From IMG/VR virus record IMGVR_UViG_3300014838_001974, positions 1 to 59,432 of that record: a stretch of DNA of 59,432 nt. One strand, given 5' to 3'. Position 1 is the first letter of the stretch; the number at the start of each line of letters is the position of its first letter. Under the pieces are notes generated by a model. That model was not told the DNA's origin. It ran no database searches and saw only the letters and a list, made by a program, of their open reading frames with translations. Made by a program: the position numbers and the translations under genes. This DNA comes from a virus. Positions 52,713-58,572 of this stretch are shown piece by piece.

Positions 52713-52799
52713 CAGTTTTTCCCCGCGCGGTTGACAGGACCAAGGCCAAGGCTGCGGATCAGGTTGGCGCTGTCGGCCCAACGCGCGTGGCCGAGCCTG

Positions 52800-52970
52800 G
52801 TAGAGATCGCCGATCGGCACGAACAGCGCGGCCAGCACGGCATCACGAAGGACGCCGTGCCGGCGCGGACTGTTCTGCAGGATCGGATAGAGATAGCTCA
52901 CAAAGGCCTCGTATTTTTCCACGATCGCCAGGGCATCGGTCGCTGACGTTTCATCCCGGACGATCATCAC
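52800..52970 (-). pseudogene. Truncated Avd (DGR accessory variability determinant)
   Basis: From GTG 52970 or ATG 52967. Residues 12-57 (DALAIVEKYEAFVSYLYPI, NSPRRHGVLRDAVLAAL) match the first two helices of the four-helix-bundle Avd of BPP-1 (IVERYERVISYLYPI, PRKHGVAR). After VPIGDLYQA the frame becomes basic and Pro-rich and runs into the Gp37/Gp68 remnant; the two last Avd helices are absent. In BPP-1 the order is mtd, avd, template, reverse transcriptase; here avd follows Mtd-like gene 2 by 10 bases from the conserved block. Confidence 0.75.
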
Positions 52971-52980
52971 GGACTCAACC

Positions 52981-53194
52981 GCCGTCGCTGTCGCGCCGGC
53001 TATTCAGGCTGCAGGTGGTCACTGCGGCCGCGCGCCCCGATGCACCCGCTCGAGACGCCGGGCCAGTAGCCGAGGTCCGCGTAGCGCGAGCCCGCGTTCC
53101 CGCCGTTCCACCACGAACCACCGAAGAAGGACGCGCGCGGCGTGTCGGGATCGCCGTCATGGCCCCATACCCAGAGATTGCCGGTGGCCTGCAT
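52981..53194 (-). repeat. DGR variable-region block VR2 with 3' conserved segment
   Basis: Second copy of the 214-base block. Variable codons on the coding strand in this copy include TTC, AAC, GGG, AAC, TAC, GAC, TAC, GGC, GTC, GGG and TGC where VR1 has ATC, AGC, GAG, GGC, TTC, AAC, ATC, GAC, AAC, GAG and AAC. Two more differences lie just before the stop codon. Confidence 0.85.
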
Positions 53195-53908
53195 AAGGCC
53201 GAATTTGCTGGTGCGCGGCGCATCGAGGCCGATGGTTTCCGGATCGTCCTTGGCCGAGCTGCGCTCAGTGACGCCGAATGCCGCGGCAAAGAATTCCTCG
53301 GCGCCGAGCAGCCCTTTGCCGTGGGCGGCCAGCGCGGCGACGGCGGTCTCGTAATCGAATCGCTTGTATTTCTTGCCCGAAGCATCGAGCGGCCGATTGT
53401 CGCCGTCGGCGATGGCGACGCCGAATTGGCTGGTGCCGTCCTTGGCGCAGTTGGCGCCGGTCAGATAGATGTCGCACCAGAATTTCGAGCCGAACAGCTC
53501 GACCAGCGCCATGCCGCGCGGATCCGGACAGGCCGGGCGGAAATTCAGGTCCCAGCACGAAAACGGATTGATCGTCGGAGTATCATCGCCGCCGGCGCGC
53601 GCGGCGGCGTTGCCGCCCGGCGCGAAATGAAAGCCGCCGATCTGAAGGTCGAGCGGCGTTGCGGTGATCAGCTTGATCGCCTGCGGCACGAACTCATGGC
53701 CCAGCATAACGCCGTAATCGGAGCCCGGCTCGAGTCCGGCCGCCGGCAGCCGCACGTCGACGTCGGCCGTAAAGCGATGCTCGCCGAGCCGGGTGCCGGC
53801 CTTCACGATCACGGTGCCGCGGCCGGTCACCTTCAGCGCCGGCGAGCCGGGATCCGTCTTCACCAGGAGCGAATTCGCTCCCTTGATCTTCGTGGCATGC
53901 TTGTTCAT
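53000..53908 (-). CDS. Mtd-like variable protein 2 (C-type lectin fold, DGR target)
   Basis: A 302-residue paralogue of the protein at 47328-48236, about half identical outside the last 63 codons and nearly identical within them except at 11 variable positions. It has the same Mtd landmarks (GFHFAPGGNAAARAGG, DPRGMAL, CDIYLTG, TIADG-like VAIADGD, TGNLWVWG, FGGSWW, IGARGRSDHLQ). GGAG lies 9 bases before the ATG. This copy neighbours the Avd remnant and so is probably the original DGR partner. Confidence 0.9.
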   Translation of the reverse strand: MNKHATKIKGANSLLVKTDPGSPALKVTGRGTVIVKAGTRLGEHRFTADVDVRLPAAGLEPGSDYGVMLGHEFVPQAIKLITATPLDLQIGGFHFAPGGNAAARAGGDDTPTINPFSCWDLNFRPACPDPRGMALVELFGSKFWCDIYLTGANCAKDGTSQFGVAIADGDNRPLDASGKKYKRFDYETAVAALAAHGKGLLGAEEFFAAAFGVTERSSAKDDPETIGLDAPRTSKFGLMQATGNLWVWGHDGDPDTPRASFFGGSWWNGGNAGSRYADLGYWPGVSSGCIGARGRSDHLQPE

Positions 53909-53982
53909 GGGTCAGGTCTCCAGGGTTGACCGGCCGTCCCGCCGGCGGGGTTGAAGAATCGGCGATGGAAATTTTCCGGACA

Positions 53983-54321
53983 TCAGTCGCAGCTCCGGCA
54001 TTCGAAGCAGTCGCAGGCGTGCTCGTAGCCTTCCGGATGATCATTCAGCGGCGATGACACCGCGATCAGCAGGTGCTCAAATGCCGTCGCGGTCAGGTTC
54101 GGATTCTTGCCGAGACCGATCGCCCATGTGTCCATGAGATCGGCGCAGCGGAATGCCTCGGATACCTTGGCGGTATCTTCCCCTTCGCGCGCCCGCAGCA
54201 GCGCCCAGATCCGCACCAGCGTCGGCGCGTGACGATCGCGGCCGAGCAATACGAACATCGGCTCATCGGACTTTGCCGCGGCATAACAATCGAACTGTCC
54301 GGGATTGTTCTTGCTGGCCAT
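53983..54321 (-). CDS. Hypothetical early protein
   Basis: A 112-residue protein; ATG 54321 in TGATG overlap. FVLLGRDRHAPTLVRIWALLRAREGED is a common small phage protein pattern, and the end CDCFECRSCD has four cysteines, perhaps metal-binding. Upstream neighbour of Mtd-like gene 2 with a 74-base gap. Confidence 0.5.
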   Translation of the reverse strand: MASKNNPGQFDCYAAAKSDEPMFVLLGRDRHAPTLVRIWALLRAREGEDTAKVSEAFRCADLMDTWAIGLGKNPNLTATAFEHLLIAVSSPLNDHPEGYEHACDCFECRSCD

Positions 54322-54644
54322 CACGACCCCCTCGCCTCTTTCTCGTTGCGGTGTGCGATCCAGACTTCACAGCGCAGCCAGGGCAGTGCGGCGCCGGCCA
54401 GCATCAACAGCCGCGAAGTGGCGTCGCGATCGCTGGCGAAGAATTCCTCCAGCAGGATCACCGTGACCAGCGCCGCGCGCGTGGTGCGGACGCCCTCGGC
54501 CGGCAGCGCATCGGCGCGGCGGACCTCGGCGGCAAGATCCGTGAAGCTTTGGTCGACGGCAAAACCGTAATGCTTCGCCGGCCGCGTGATGGTGAGCTCG
54601 GTAAAGCCGATCAGGTCGGTGAGGATTTCGGATAGCGGTCTCAT
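54321..54644 (-). CDS. Hypothetical helical early protein
   Basis: A 107-residue protein, helical, with TTRAALVTVILLEEFFASDRDATSRLL as the main conserved-looking helix pair. Overlaps both neighbours. No family recognised. Confidence 0.5.
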   Translation of the reverse strand: MRPLSEILTDLIGFTELTITRPAKHYGFAVDQSFTDLAAEVRRADALPAEGVRTTRAALVTVILLEEFFASDRDATSRLLMLAGAALPWLRCEVWIAHRNEKEARGS

Positions 54645-54976
54645 TGGCGCTGCGCTCCGGTGCGGGCGAGTTCGGCGGACTCTTCACGCAACAGGGGAAC
54701 GAAGGCGGCCATGATCGCCGCCCAGCGCTCGGCGCGGACGCCGGTCGCGATCGCGGTGCGCATCATCGCCACCACCAGGAGGCGCGTCGGATCGGCGACC
54801 GCGTTGCAGCGCGGATCGTGGCCGATCAGCTGCAGCTCGAGGAAAACCCGGTCGGCCTCAGTTGCGAGCCGGGCGCCGTCGCTGCGGCGCTCGAGATAGC
54901 TGGTCGCGGCGGCCACCGCCTGGGCGGCGAGGAAATTGGCCAGCTCGGGCGTGGTGAAGTTTTGATGCAGCGACAT
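54641..54976 (-). CDS. Hypothetical helical early protein
   Basis: A 111-residue alpha-helical, Ala/Arg-rich protein (FTTPELANFLAAQAVAAATSYL). It was checked as a possible Avd because it is a helical bundle, but lacks the Avd YLYP and PR.HG motifs. Confidence 0.5.
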   Translation of the reverse strand: MSLHQNFTTPELANFLAAQAVAAATSYLERRSDGARLATEADRVFLELQLIGHDPRCNAVADPTRLLVVAMMRTAIATGVRAERWAAIMAAFVPLLREESAELARTGAQRQ

Positions 54977-55440
54977 CAGGGTTTCCCCCGCCAGAATTTC
55001 GACGATCCGAAGGGATCGCGCAGGAAGTTGCGGGCAGCGGCGAGACCCGAGGGGAAGAAATGCCTGCCGCCGCCCGCGTCCGGCCGAAGGGCAGGACCGG
55101 ATTCGGAAATGGAAATCGACCGCGGCGCGAACGAGCGCCGCAGCGGATCGCGGGTGACGACCGGCGGCGCGATCCTGCGCAGCTGCTCGGCGGTGAAGCC
55201 GGTTCGCGACGCCGGGGCGAAACCGCAGGGCTCGTAGACATCTTCTGAATAATCAGGATCGGCCGGCGCGGAGTTGGCCCGTTTCACCTGCGACGAGGGA
55301 CCACCGAAATGGCCGGACTGCCGAGGCGCGCGCCAGCCGATCTTCGGCTGGCGCCGGAGCGCGAGCCGCACCGCGCACGCCAGACTGAGCGCGGTGAAAA
55401 CGAGGGCGATGCAGAGGATGATCCTGGCGATGATCATCAT
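54976..55440 (-). CDS. Single-pass membrane protein, early operon
   Basis: A 154-residue protein with an N-terminal transmembrane helix (residues about 5-24, start MMIIARIILCIALVF) and a basic, Pro-rich cytoplasmic or periplasmic part. ATG at 55440 overlaps the previous stop. Function unknown; early membrane proteins in phages often act in superinfection exclusion or host takeover. Confidence 0.5.
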   Translation of the reverse strand: MMIIARIILCIALVFTALSLACAVRLALRRQPKIGWRAPRQSGHFGGPSSQVKRANSAPADPDYSEDVYEPCGFAPASRTGFTAEQLRRIAPPVVTRDPLRRSFAPRSISISESGPALRPDAGGGRHFFPSGLAAARNFLRDPFGSSKFWRGKP

Positions 55441-55835
55441 AACGCGAACTCGCGCTGCATCGCCTCGATCGAGGCCTGCGTCCGCGCCTGGTTGCGCACC
55501 AGCTCGGCAAGCCGCAGATGCCGGCGGAAGCCGACCCACCATTTTGGGCGAGCGTCGCCCATCAGCACGATCAGGATCTCGCGGCCGACATCGGACTGCA
55601 GCAGCCTTTGCTGAAAGCCGGCGCCGAGCTCGCGGCGGCCGGCCAGGCAGCGTTCGCAATGGCTGACGTCGGCGCCGGTGCGCAGTGCCAGTTCAAGCGC
55701 GGTCTTCTGTGGAAAAAGGCGCTTGAATTCCAGCATCGCGTGAGAAATCGACCCGCGCTTTGGCGGGTGTTTACCCGCCAGCTGGCGGGAATGCTTTTTT
55801 GACGCGGCGCGCGCAGCTTTTACCTTGCGGGTCAT
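55437..55835 (-). CDS. HTH-type early regulator-like protein
   Basis: A 132-residue basic protein. The FPQKTALELALRTGADVSHCERCLAGRRELG segment is a helix-turn-helix of a kind often found directly after cro-like genes in alphaproteobacterial prophages. Highly basic N-terminus (TRKVKAARAASKKH). Overlaps the Cro-like stop by ATGA. Confidence 0.6.
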   Translation of the reverse strand: MTRKVKAARAASKKHSRQLAGKHPPKRGSISHAMLEFKRLFPQKTALELALRTGADVSHCERCLAGRRELGAGFQQRLLQSDVGREILIVLMGDARPKWWVGFRRHLRLAELVRNQARTQASIEAMQREFAL

Positions 55836-56023
55836 GGGGTACGTCCTGCCGTTTCGATCGAGAAAATCTCGCGCTCAAGCGCCTTGCGGGCCGGCCCGTG
55901 CCTGGGTGGCCCCTGGGTTTCCCAGCGATGGACGGTGCTCTGGTCGACGCCGAACCTCTCGCCGAAAGCCGCCTGGCTCTCGCCGACCTTTTCCCTCGCC
56001 TCGCGAATCACTTGTGCATCCAT
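55832..56023 (-). CDS. Cro-like XRE-family regulator
   Basis: A 63-residue protein almost entirely made of an XRE helix-turn-helix: VIREAREKVGESQAAFGERFGVDQSTVHRWETQG. Divergent from the CI-like gene and separated from it by 71 bases with three palindromic operators; thus the Cro equivalent that starts the early operon. Confidence 0.8.
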   Translation of the reverse strand: MDAQVIREAREKVGESQAAFGERFGVDQSTVHRWETQGPPRHGPARKALEREIFSIETAGRTP

Positions 56024-56028
56024 GACGC

Positions 56029-56057
56029 AACAATGCGATTTGCATTATTTTCGTCAA
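56029..56057 (-). promoter_or_regulatory. Early leftward promoter (candidate)
   Basis: On the minus strand TTGACG (56057-56052), 17 bases, then ATTGTT (56034-56029). The -35 directly abuts operator 2 and the region of the -10 is covered by operator 1. The same operator-TTGAC architecture occurs at 57212-57229 for the plus-strand early operon. Confidence 0.5.
56033..56045. promoter_or_regulatory. Operator 1 of the lysogeny switch
   Basis: ATGCGATTTGCAT: 13-bp palindrome with one mismatch to ATGCAAnTTGCAT. Centre 24 bases from operator 2. Confidence 0.65.
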
Positions 56058-56069
56058 TGCCTTTTGCAT
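56057..56069. promoter_or_regulatory. Operator 2 of the lysogeny switch
   Basis: ATGCCTTTTGCAT: one perfect half-site (TTGCAT) and one diverged half; centre 22 bases from operator 3. Confidence 0.6.
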
Positions 56070-56078
56070 GATGATCCA

Positions 56079-56091
56079 ATGCAAATTGCAT
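56079..56091. promoter_or_regulatory. Operator 3 of the lysogeny switch
   Basis: ATGCAAATTGCAT: perfect 6+1+6 palindrome, ending 3 bases before the CI-like ATG. It is the best match to the consensus and would give autoregulation of the repressor. Confidence 0.7.
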
Positions 56092-56094
56092 TTT

Positions 56095-56715
56095 ATGTCT
56101 GAGATGCACGAAAGGTTAACGACCGCGCGCAAGGAAGCCGGCTATCCGACGGCAAGGGCCGCCGCCGAGGCACTGGGCGTCAAGGAGCCGACCTATATCG
56201 GGCACGAAAACGGGCAGCGCGGCTTCAAGCGCGATTCAGCCGATCGCTACGCCCGCAAATTCGGTATCTCCCTGGAATGGCTGCTGACCGGCAAGGGCGC
56301 CAAGGAACGGCGCCCGGAACGCATCGATCGGGAGGCCGCCAAATATGTCGACCTGGTCGGCTATGTCGGCGCCGGTGCCGAGACCCACTTCTTCAACAAT
56401 GACGGCCCGCTCGACGAGGTCCCCGCGCCGGCCGGATCGACCGACACGACGGTCGCGGTGGAGATCCGTGGCGACAGCCTCGGATCGTTCTTCGATCGCT
56501 GGCTGGTGTTTTATGACGATGTGCGCCGGCCGGTGGCAACCGAATTGATCAACAAGCTTTGCGTGGTCGGCCTCGAGGACGGCCGCATCCTGATCAAGAA
56601 AATCCAGCGCAGCAAGGCGCGTGGCCTTTTTCATCTGCTGTCACAGACTGAAGATCCGATCCTGGATGTTCAAATTGCCTGGGCGGCGCGGGTCAAGAAC
56701 ATGGTGCCGCGATGA
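56095..56715 (+). CDS. CI-like repressor with S24 (LexA-type) autoprotease domain
   Basis: A 206-residue repressor: N-terminal HTH (residues 4-45, YPTARAAAEALGVKEPTYIGHENG), linker, then S24 peptidase region with cleavage-type AG at 93-94 (GYVGAGA), catalytic Ser128 (EIRGDSLGS) and Lys168 or Lys169 (ILIKKI). This predicts RecA-triggered self-cleavage and SOS induction. ATG 56095 has no visible Shine-Dalgarno and follows operator 3 by 3 bases, so it may be translated from a leaderless mRNA as lambda cI is; ATG 56104 is an alternative. Confidence 0.85.
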   Translation: MSEMHERLTTARKEAGYPTARAAAEALGVKEPTYIGHENGQRGFKRDSADRYARKFGISLEWLLTGKGAKERRPERIDREAAKYVDLVGYVGAGAETHFFNNDGPLDEVPAPAGSTDTTVAVEIRGDSLGSFFDRWLVFYDDVRRPVATELINKLCVVGLEDGRILIKKIQRSKARGLFHLLSQTEDPILDVQIAWAARVKNMVPR

Positions 56716-57209
56716 TGCAACGGCTGCTGCTCGGATTTTGCGTCGTAGCCCTATTGATCTATCTCGTGGGCAGTCGGGAAACACCTCCTCCGGCGCCGAT
56801 GAAGGCTACAATCCCTCTGACCAAGATTGAGACTGTCGCCGAAATACCCGCGCCGACACCCGCCTATCCCGCTCCCTTGACGGAAACCGAAAAACGTCAG
56901 CAGGCGATTCTCAGCATGATCGATCATGTACGGCTGACATCGCTGAGCTGGCACAAAGACGGATTCGGCTCCGTTGCCATCATCTCCGTCACCGTGCAGA
57001 ACGACAACAGCTTTGCGGTAAAGGATATCGTGCTGGCCTGTGATTTCCGCGCCAAAAGCGGGACCAAACTGCAGTCCAAGGAACACACGATCTACGACGT
57101 GGTGAAGGCCAGGTCGAAGCGCTCATTCCCGGACGTCAATACCGGATTCATTCACAGTCAGTCGGCCAATATCGGCTGTTCCGTGGGGTCGGTGACTCCG
57201 ATCGGATAA
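56712..57209 (+). CDS. Membrane-anchored protein co-transcribed with the repressor
   Basis: A 165-residue protein: N-terminal transmembrane helix (residues 4-20), a Pro-rich linker, and a C-terminal FxxVAIISVTVQNDNSFAVKDIVLACDFRAKSG beta domain with two cysteines. Its ATG overlaps the repressor stop (ATGA), so it is made in lysogens. A lysogenic-conversion or superinfection-exclusion role is likely from position, not from sequence. Confidence 0.65.
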   Translation: MMQRLLLGFCVVALLIYLVGSRETPPPAPMKATIPLTKIETVAEIPAPTPAYPAPLTETEKRQQAILSMIDHVRLTSLSWHKDGFGSVAIISVTVQNDNSFAVKDIVLACDFRAKSGTKLQSKEHTIYDVVKARSKRSFPDVNTGFIHSQSANIGCSVGSVTPIG

Positions 57210-57211
57210 TC

Positions 57212-57224
57212 ATGCAAATAGCAT
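57212..57224. promoter_or_regulatory. Operator 4 upstream of the xis/int operon
   Basis: ATGCAAATAGCAT: 11 of 13 positions as in operator 3. It shares its last T with the -35 TTGACA. Confidence 0.65.
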
Positions 57225-57252
57225 TGACATAATAATTCATTTTGCATTACCG
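57224..57252 (+). promoter_or_regulatory. Early rightward promoter (candidate)
   Basis: TTGACA (57224-57229), 17 bases, TTACCG (57247-57252). A perfect -35 with a weak -10, as usual in rhizobial promoters. A fifth degenerate operator covers the -10. The first gene of the operon starts at 57283 with GGGAGA as ribosome-binding site. Confidence 0.5.
57235..57247. promoter_or_regulatory. Operator 5 (degenerate) over the rightward promoter
   Basis: ATTCATTTTGCAT keeps one perfect TTGCAT half. Centre 23 bases from operator 4, the same spacing as in the switch region. Confidence 0.4.
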
Positions 57253-57282
57253 TTCTCCCGCTCACCCCACGGGAGACCCCTC

Positions 57283-57573
57283 ATGCCTCGCACGTCCCGC
57301 CACTGCAACCGCCTGACCGCGCGGCCGCGCTTTCTGCCGTCGCAGCCCCTCATTCCCGCCTTCATCGACAGCGCTTTCGTCCCGCCCCGCGCCGCCCTGG
57401 TCGGCTCGGCCGCGGTGCGTCAGCTCGCCGAGGATTTCCGCCATGCCTCGCAGCGCGAGGGCGGCGCCTGCCGCGACGACCTGAAGACGCTGGGCTGGAC
57501 CGGCGCCCAGCTCGACGAGCACGGGCCGGCCGCCAACATCCGGGCGCAGCAGCTGGCGGGAGCGTCGCTGTGA
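57283..57573 (+). CDS. Hypothetical protein, first gene of xis/int operon
   Basis: A 96-residue basic protein with a Pro-rich N-terminus and a helical C-terminal half (VRQLAEDFRHASQREGGACRDDLKTLGWTGAQLDEHG), a small-domain style frequent in rhizobial prophages. Good ribosome-binding site 7 bases upstream. Confidence 0.6.
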   Translation: MPRTSRHCNRLTARPRFLPSQPLIPAFIDSAFVPPRAALVGSAAVRQLAEDFRHASQREGGACRDDLKTLGWTGAQLDEHGPAANIRAQQLAGASL

Positions 57574-57767
57574 GCACCGACCGCGACATCGTCCGCGCCA
57601 TGGCCGCGCAGCTGCGCATCTACAAGGCCACCGCCAGCGAGCGCGACGCCATTCGCTGCCTGACGGATCGCGGCTTTCGTTTCGGCGACGTGGTGGCGTT
57701 GGCGGGAGATGCCCTGTTCGAGGCGCGCCATGGCGCCGTCGCCGCCGTCATGATGAGCTCGCGATGA
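57570..57767 (+). CDS. Small hypothetical protein
   Basis: A 65-residue helical protein; GTG start overlapping the previous stop (GTGA). The core RAMAAQLRIYKATASERDAIRCLTDRGF may be an HTH-like unit. Confidence 0.55.
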   Translation: MSTDRDIVRAMAAQLRIYKATASERDAIRCLTDRGFRFGDVVALAGDALFEARHGAVAAVMMSSR

Positions 57768-58174
57768 CCACCCGCGATCTCTGCGCCGAACGCCGCGCCC
57801 TGTCCTTCCTGCTGCGCGGTTCGCTGGTGCGCCGTTCGGCCGGCTGGCGCTTCGGCACCGCGCGGGTGCCTGACATCGTCGTCGAGCGCCTGGTCGCGGA
57901 CGGAAAGGCCGTGATCAACCATTCCGAGGTCGTGCTGGCCGAGCGCAGCCGCAGCGAGGCGCTGATCCGGCGCGACCTCGCCGCCGCCGAGGCCGCCGCG
58001 CGGCGCGAGCTGAAATGGGCGCAGGCATGCACCGAGCCGAAAAACATCCGCGGCCGCCGTATCAATGCCGACAACCACCGCGAACGCGCCGGCGAGCTGC
58101 GCACCGCGCTGGCCCGGCATCTCCGGCGCGATCGGCCCGAGGCCGCGGCGCCGGCGCCGGGAATGCCGGGATGA
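57764..58174 (+). CDS. Hypothetical protein in xis/int operon
   Basis: A 136-residue, Arg/Ala-rich protein with long helices (ALIRRDLAAAEAAARRELKWAQ). Overlaps both neighbours by ATGA. No family recognised. Confidence 0.55.
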   Translation: MTTRDLCAERRALSFLLRGSLVRRSAGWRFGTARVPDIVVERLVADGKAVINHSEVVLAERSRSEALIRRDLAAAEAAARRELKWAQACTEPKNIRGRRINADNHRERAGELRTALARHLRRDRPEAAAPAPGMPG

Positions 58175-58572
58175 ACCGCCTGACCCTGGAAGAGGCCGCC
58201 GCCGAGCTGCGCAAGACCCCGCGCTGGCTGCGGGACTGGATCCGCGCCCATCCCGCGGACAAGGCCGGGGAGCCCTATTATACGCCGGCGGGACGGGATA
58301 AGCTTTTTCATCAGACCGACCTTGTCCGCATCGAAAGCGCCCTACGGAAGGAAGTCCGGTGCCGCTCCAGCTCAGGCCGCCCCGTCCCGGCAAAACGCCG
58401 AACTTCGAAATCCGGGGCACCCACCTCGGATTCCGCGTGGAAACTAGCAGCGGAACTCACAAACGATCCCTCGCTCTCAAGCAACGCCGAAAGATCGAGG
58501 ACTGCATCGAAGAGCACGGCGCCTGGCCGGCGCCCGAAGCTGAGCCTCGTTCAGGGCAACCGACCTTCCTGA
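58171..58572 (+). CDS. Excisionase-like winged-helix protein
   Basis: A 133-residue protein. The LTLEEAAAELRKTPRWLRDWIRAHP start and YYTPAGRDKLFHQTDLVRIESAL are the helix-turn-helix and wing of phage excisionases. The C-terminal part (AKRRTSKSGAPTSDSAW) is also typical of Rhizobiales excisionases, although it overlaps the integrase gene in another frame by 214 bases. Directs excision with the integrase. Confidence 0.75.
   Translation: MNRLTLEEAAAELRKTPRWLRDWIRAHPADKAGEPYYTPAGRDKLFHQTDLVRIESALRKEVRCRSSSGRPVPAKRRTSKSGAPTSDSAWKLAAELTNDPSLSSNAERSRTASKSTAPGRRPKLSLVQGNRPS

Noticed and set aside
47309-53194. The 214-base repeat as a simple recombination or IS-type duplication
   Set aside because: Differences are limited to adenine positions on the coding strand and the ends coincide with the 3' gene end, which ordinary duplication does not explain.
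52604-53929. 441-codon plus-strand ORF over the second Mtd-like gene, considered as possible reverse transcriptase
   Set aside because: No RT motifs; it is the antisense of the Mtd-like and Avd region, and a similar shadow covers the first copy.
54641-54976. Small helical protein as a second Avd
   Set aside because: Lacks the YLYP and PR.HG motifs seen at 52800-52970.
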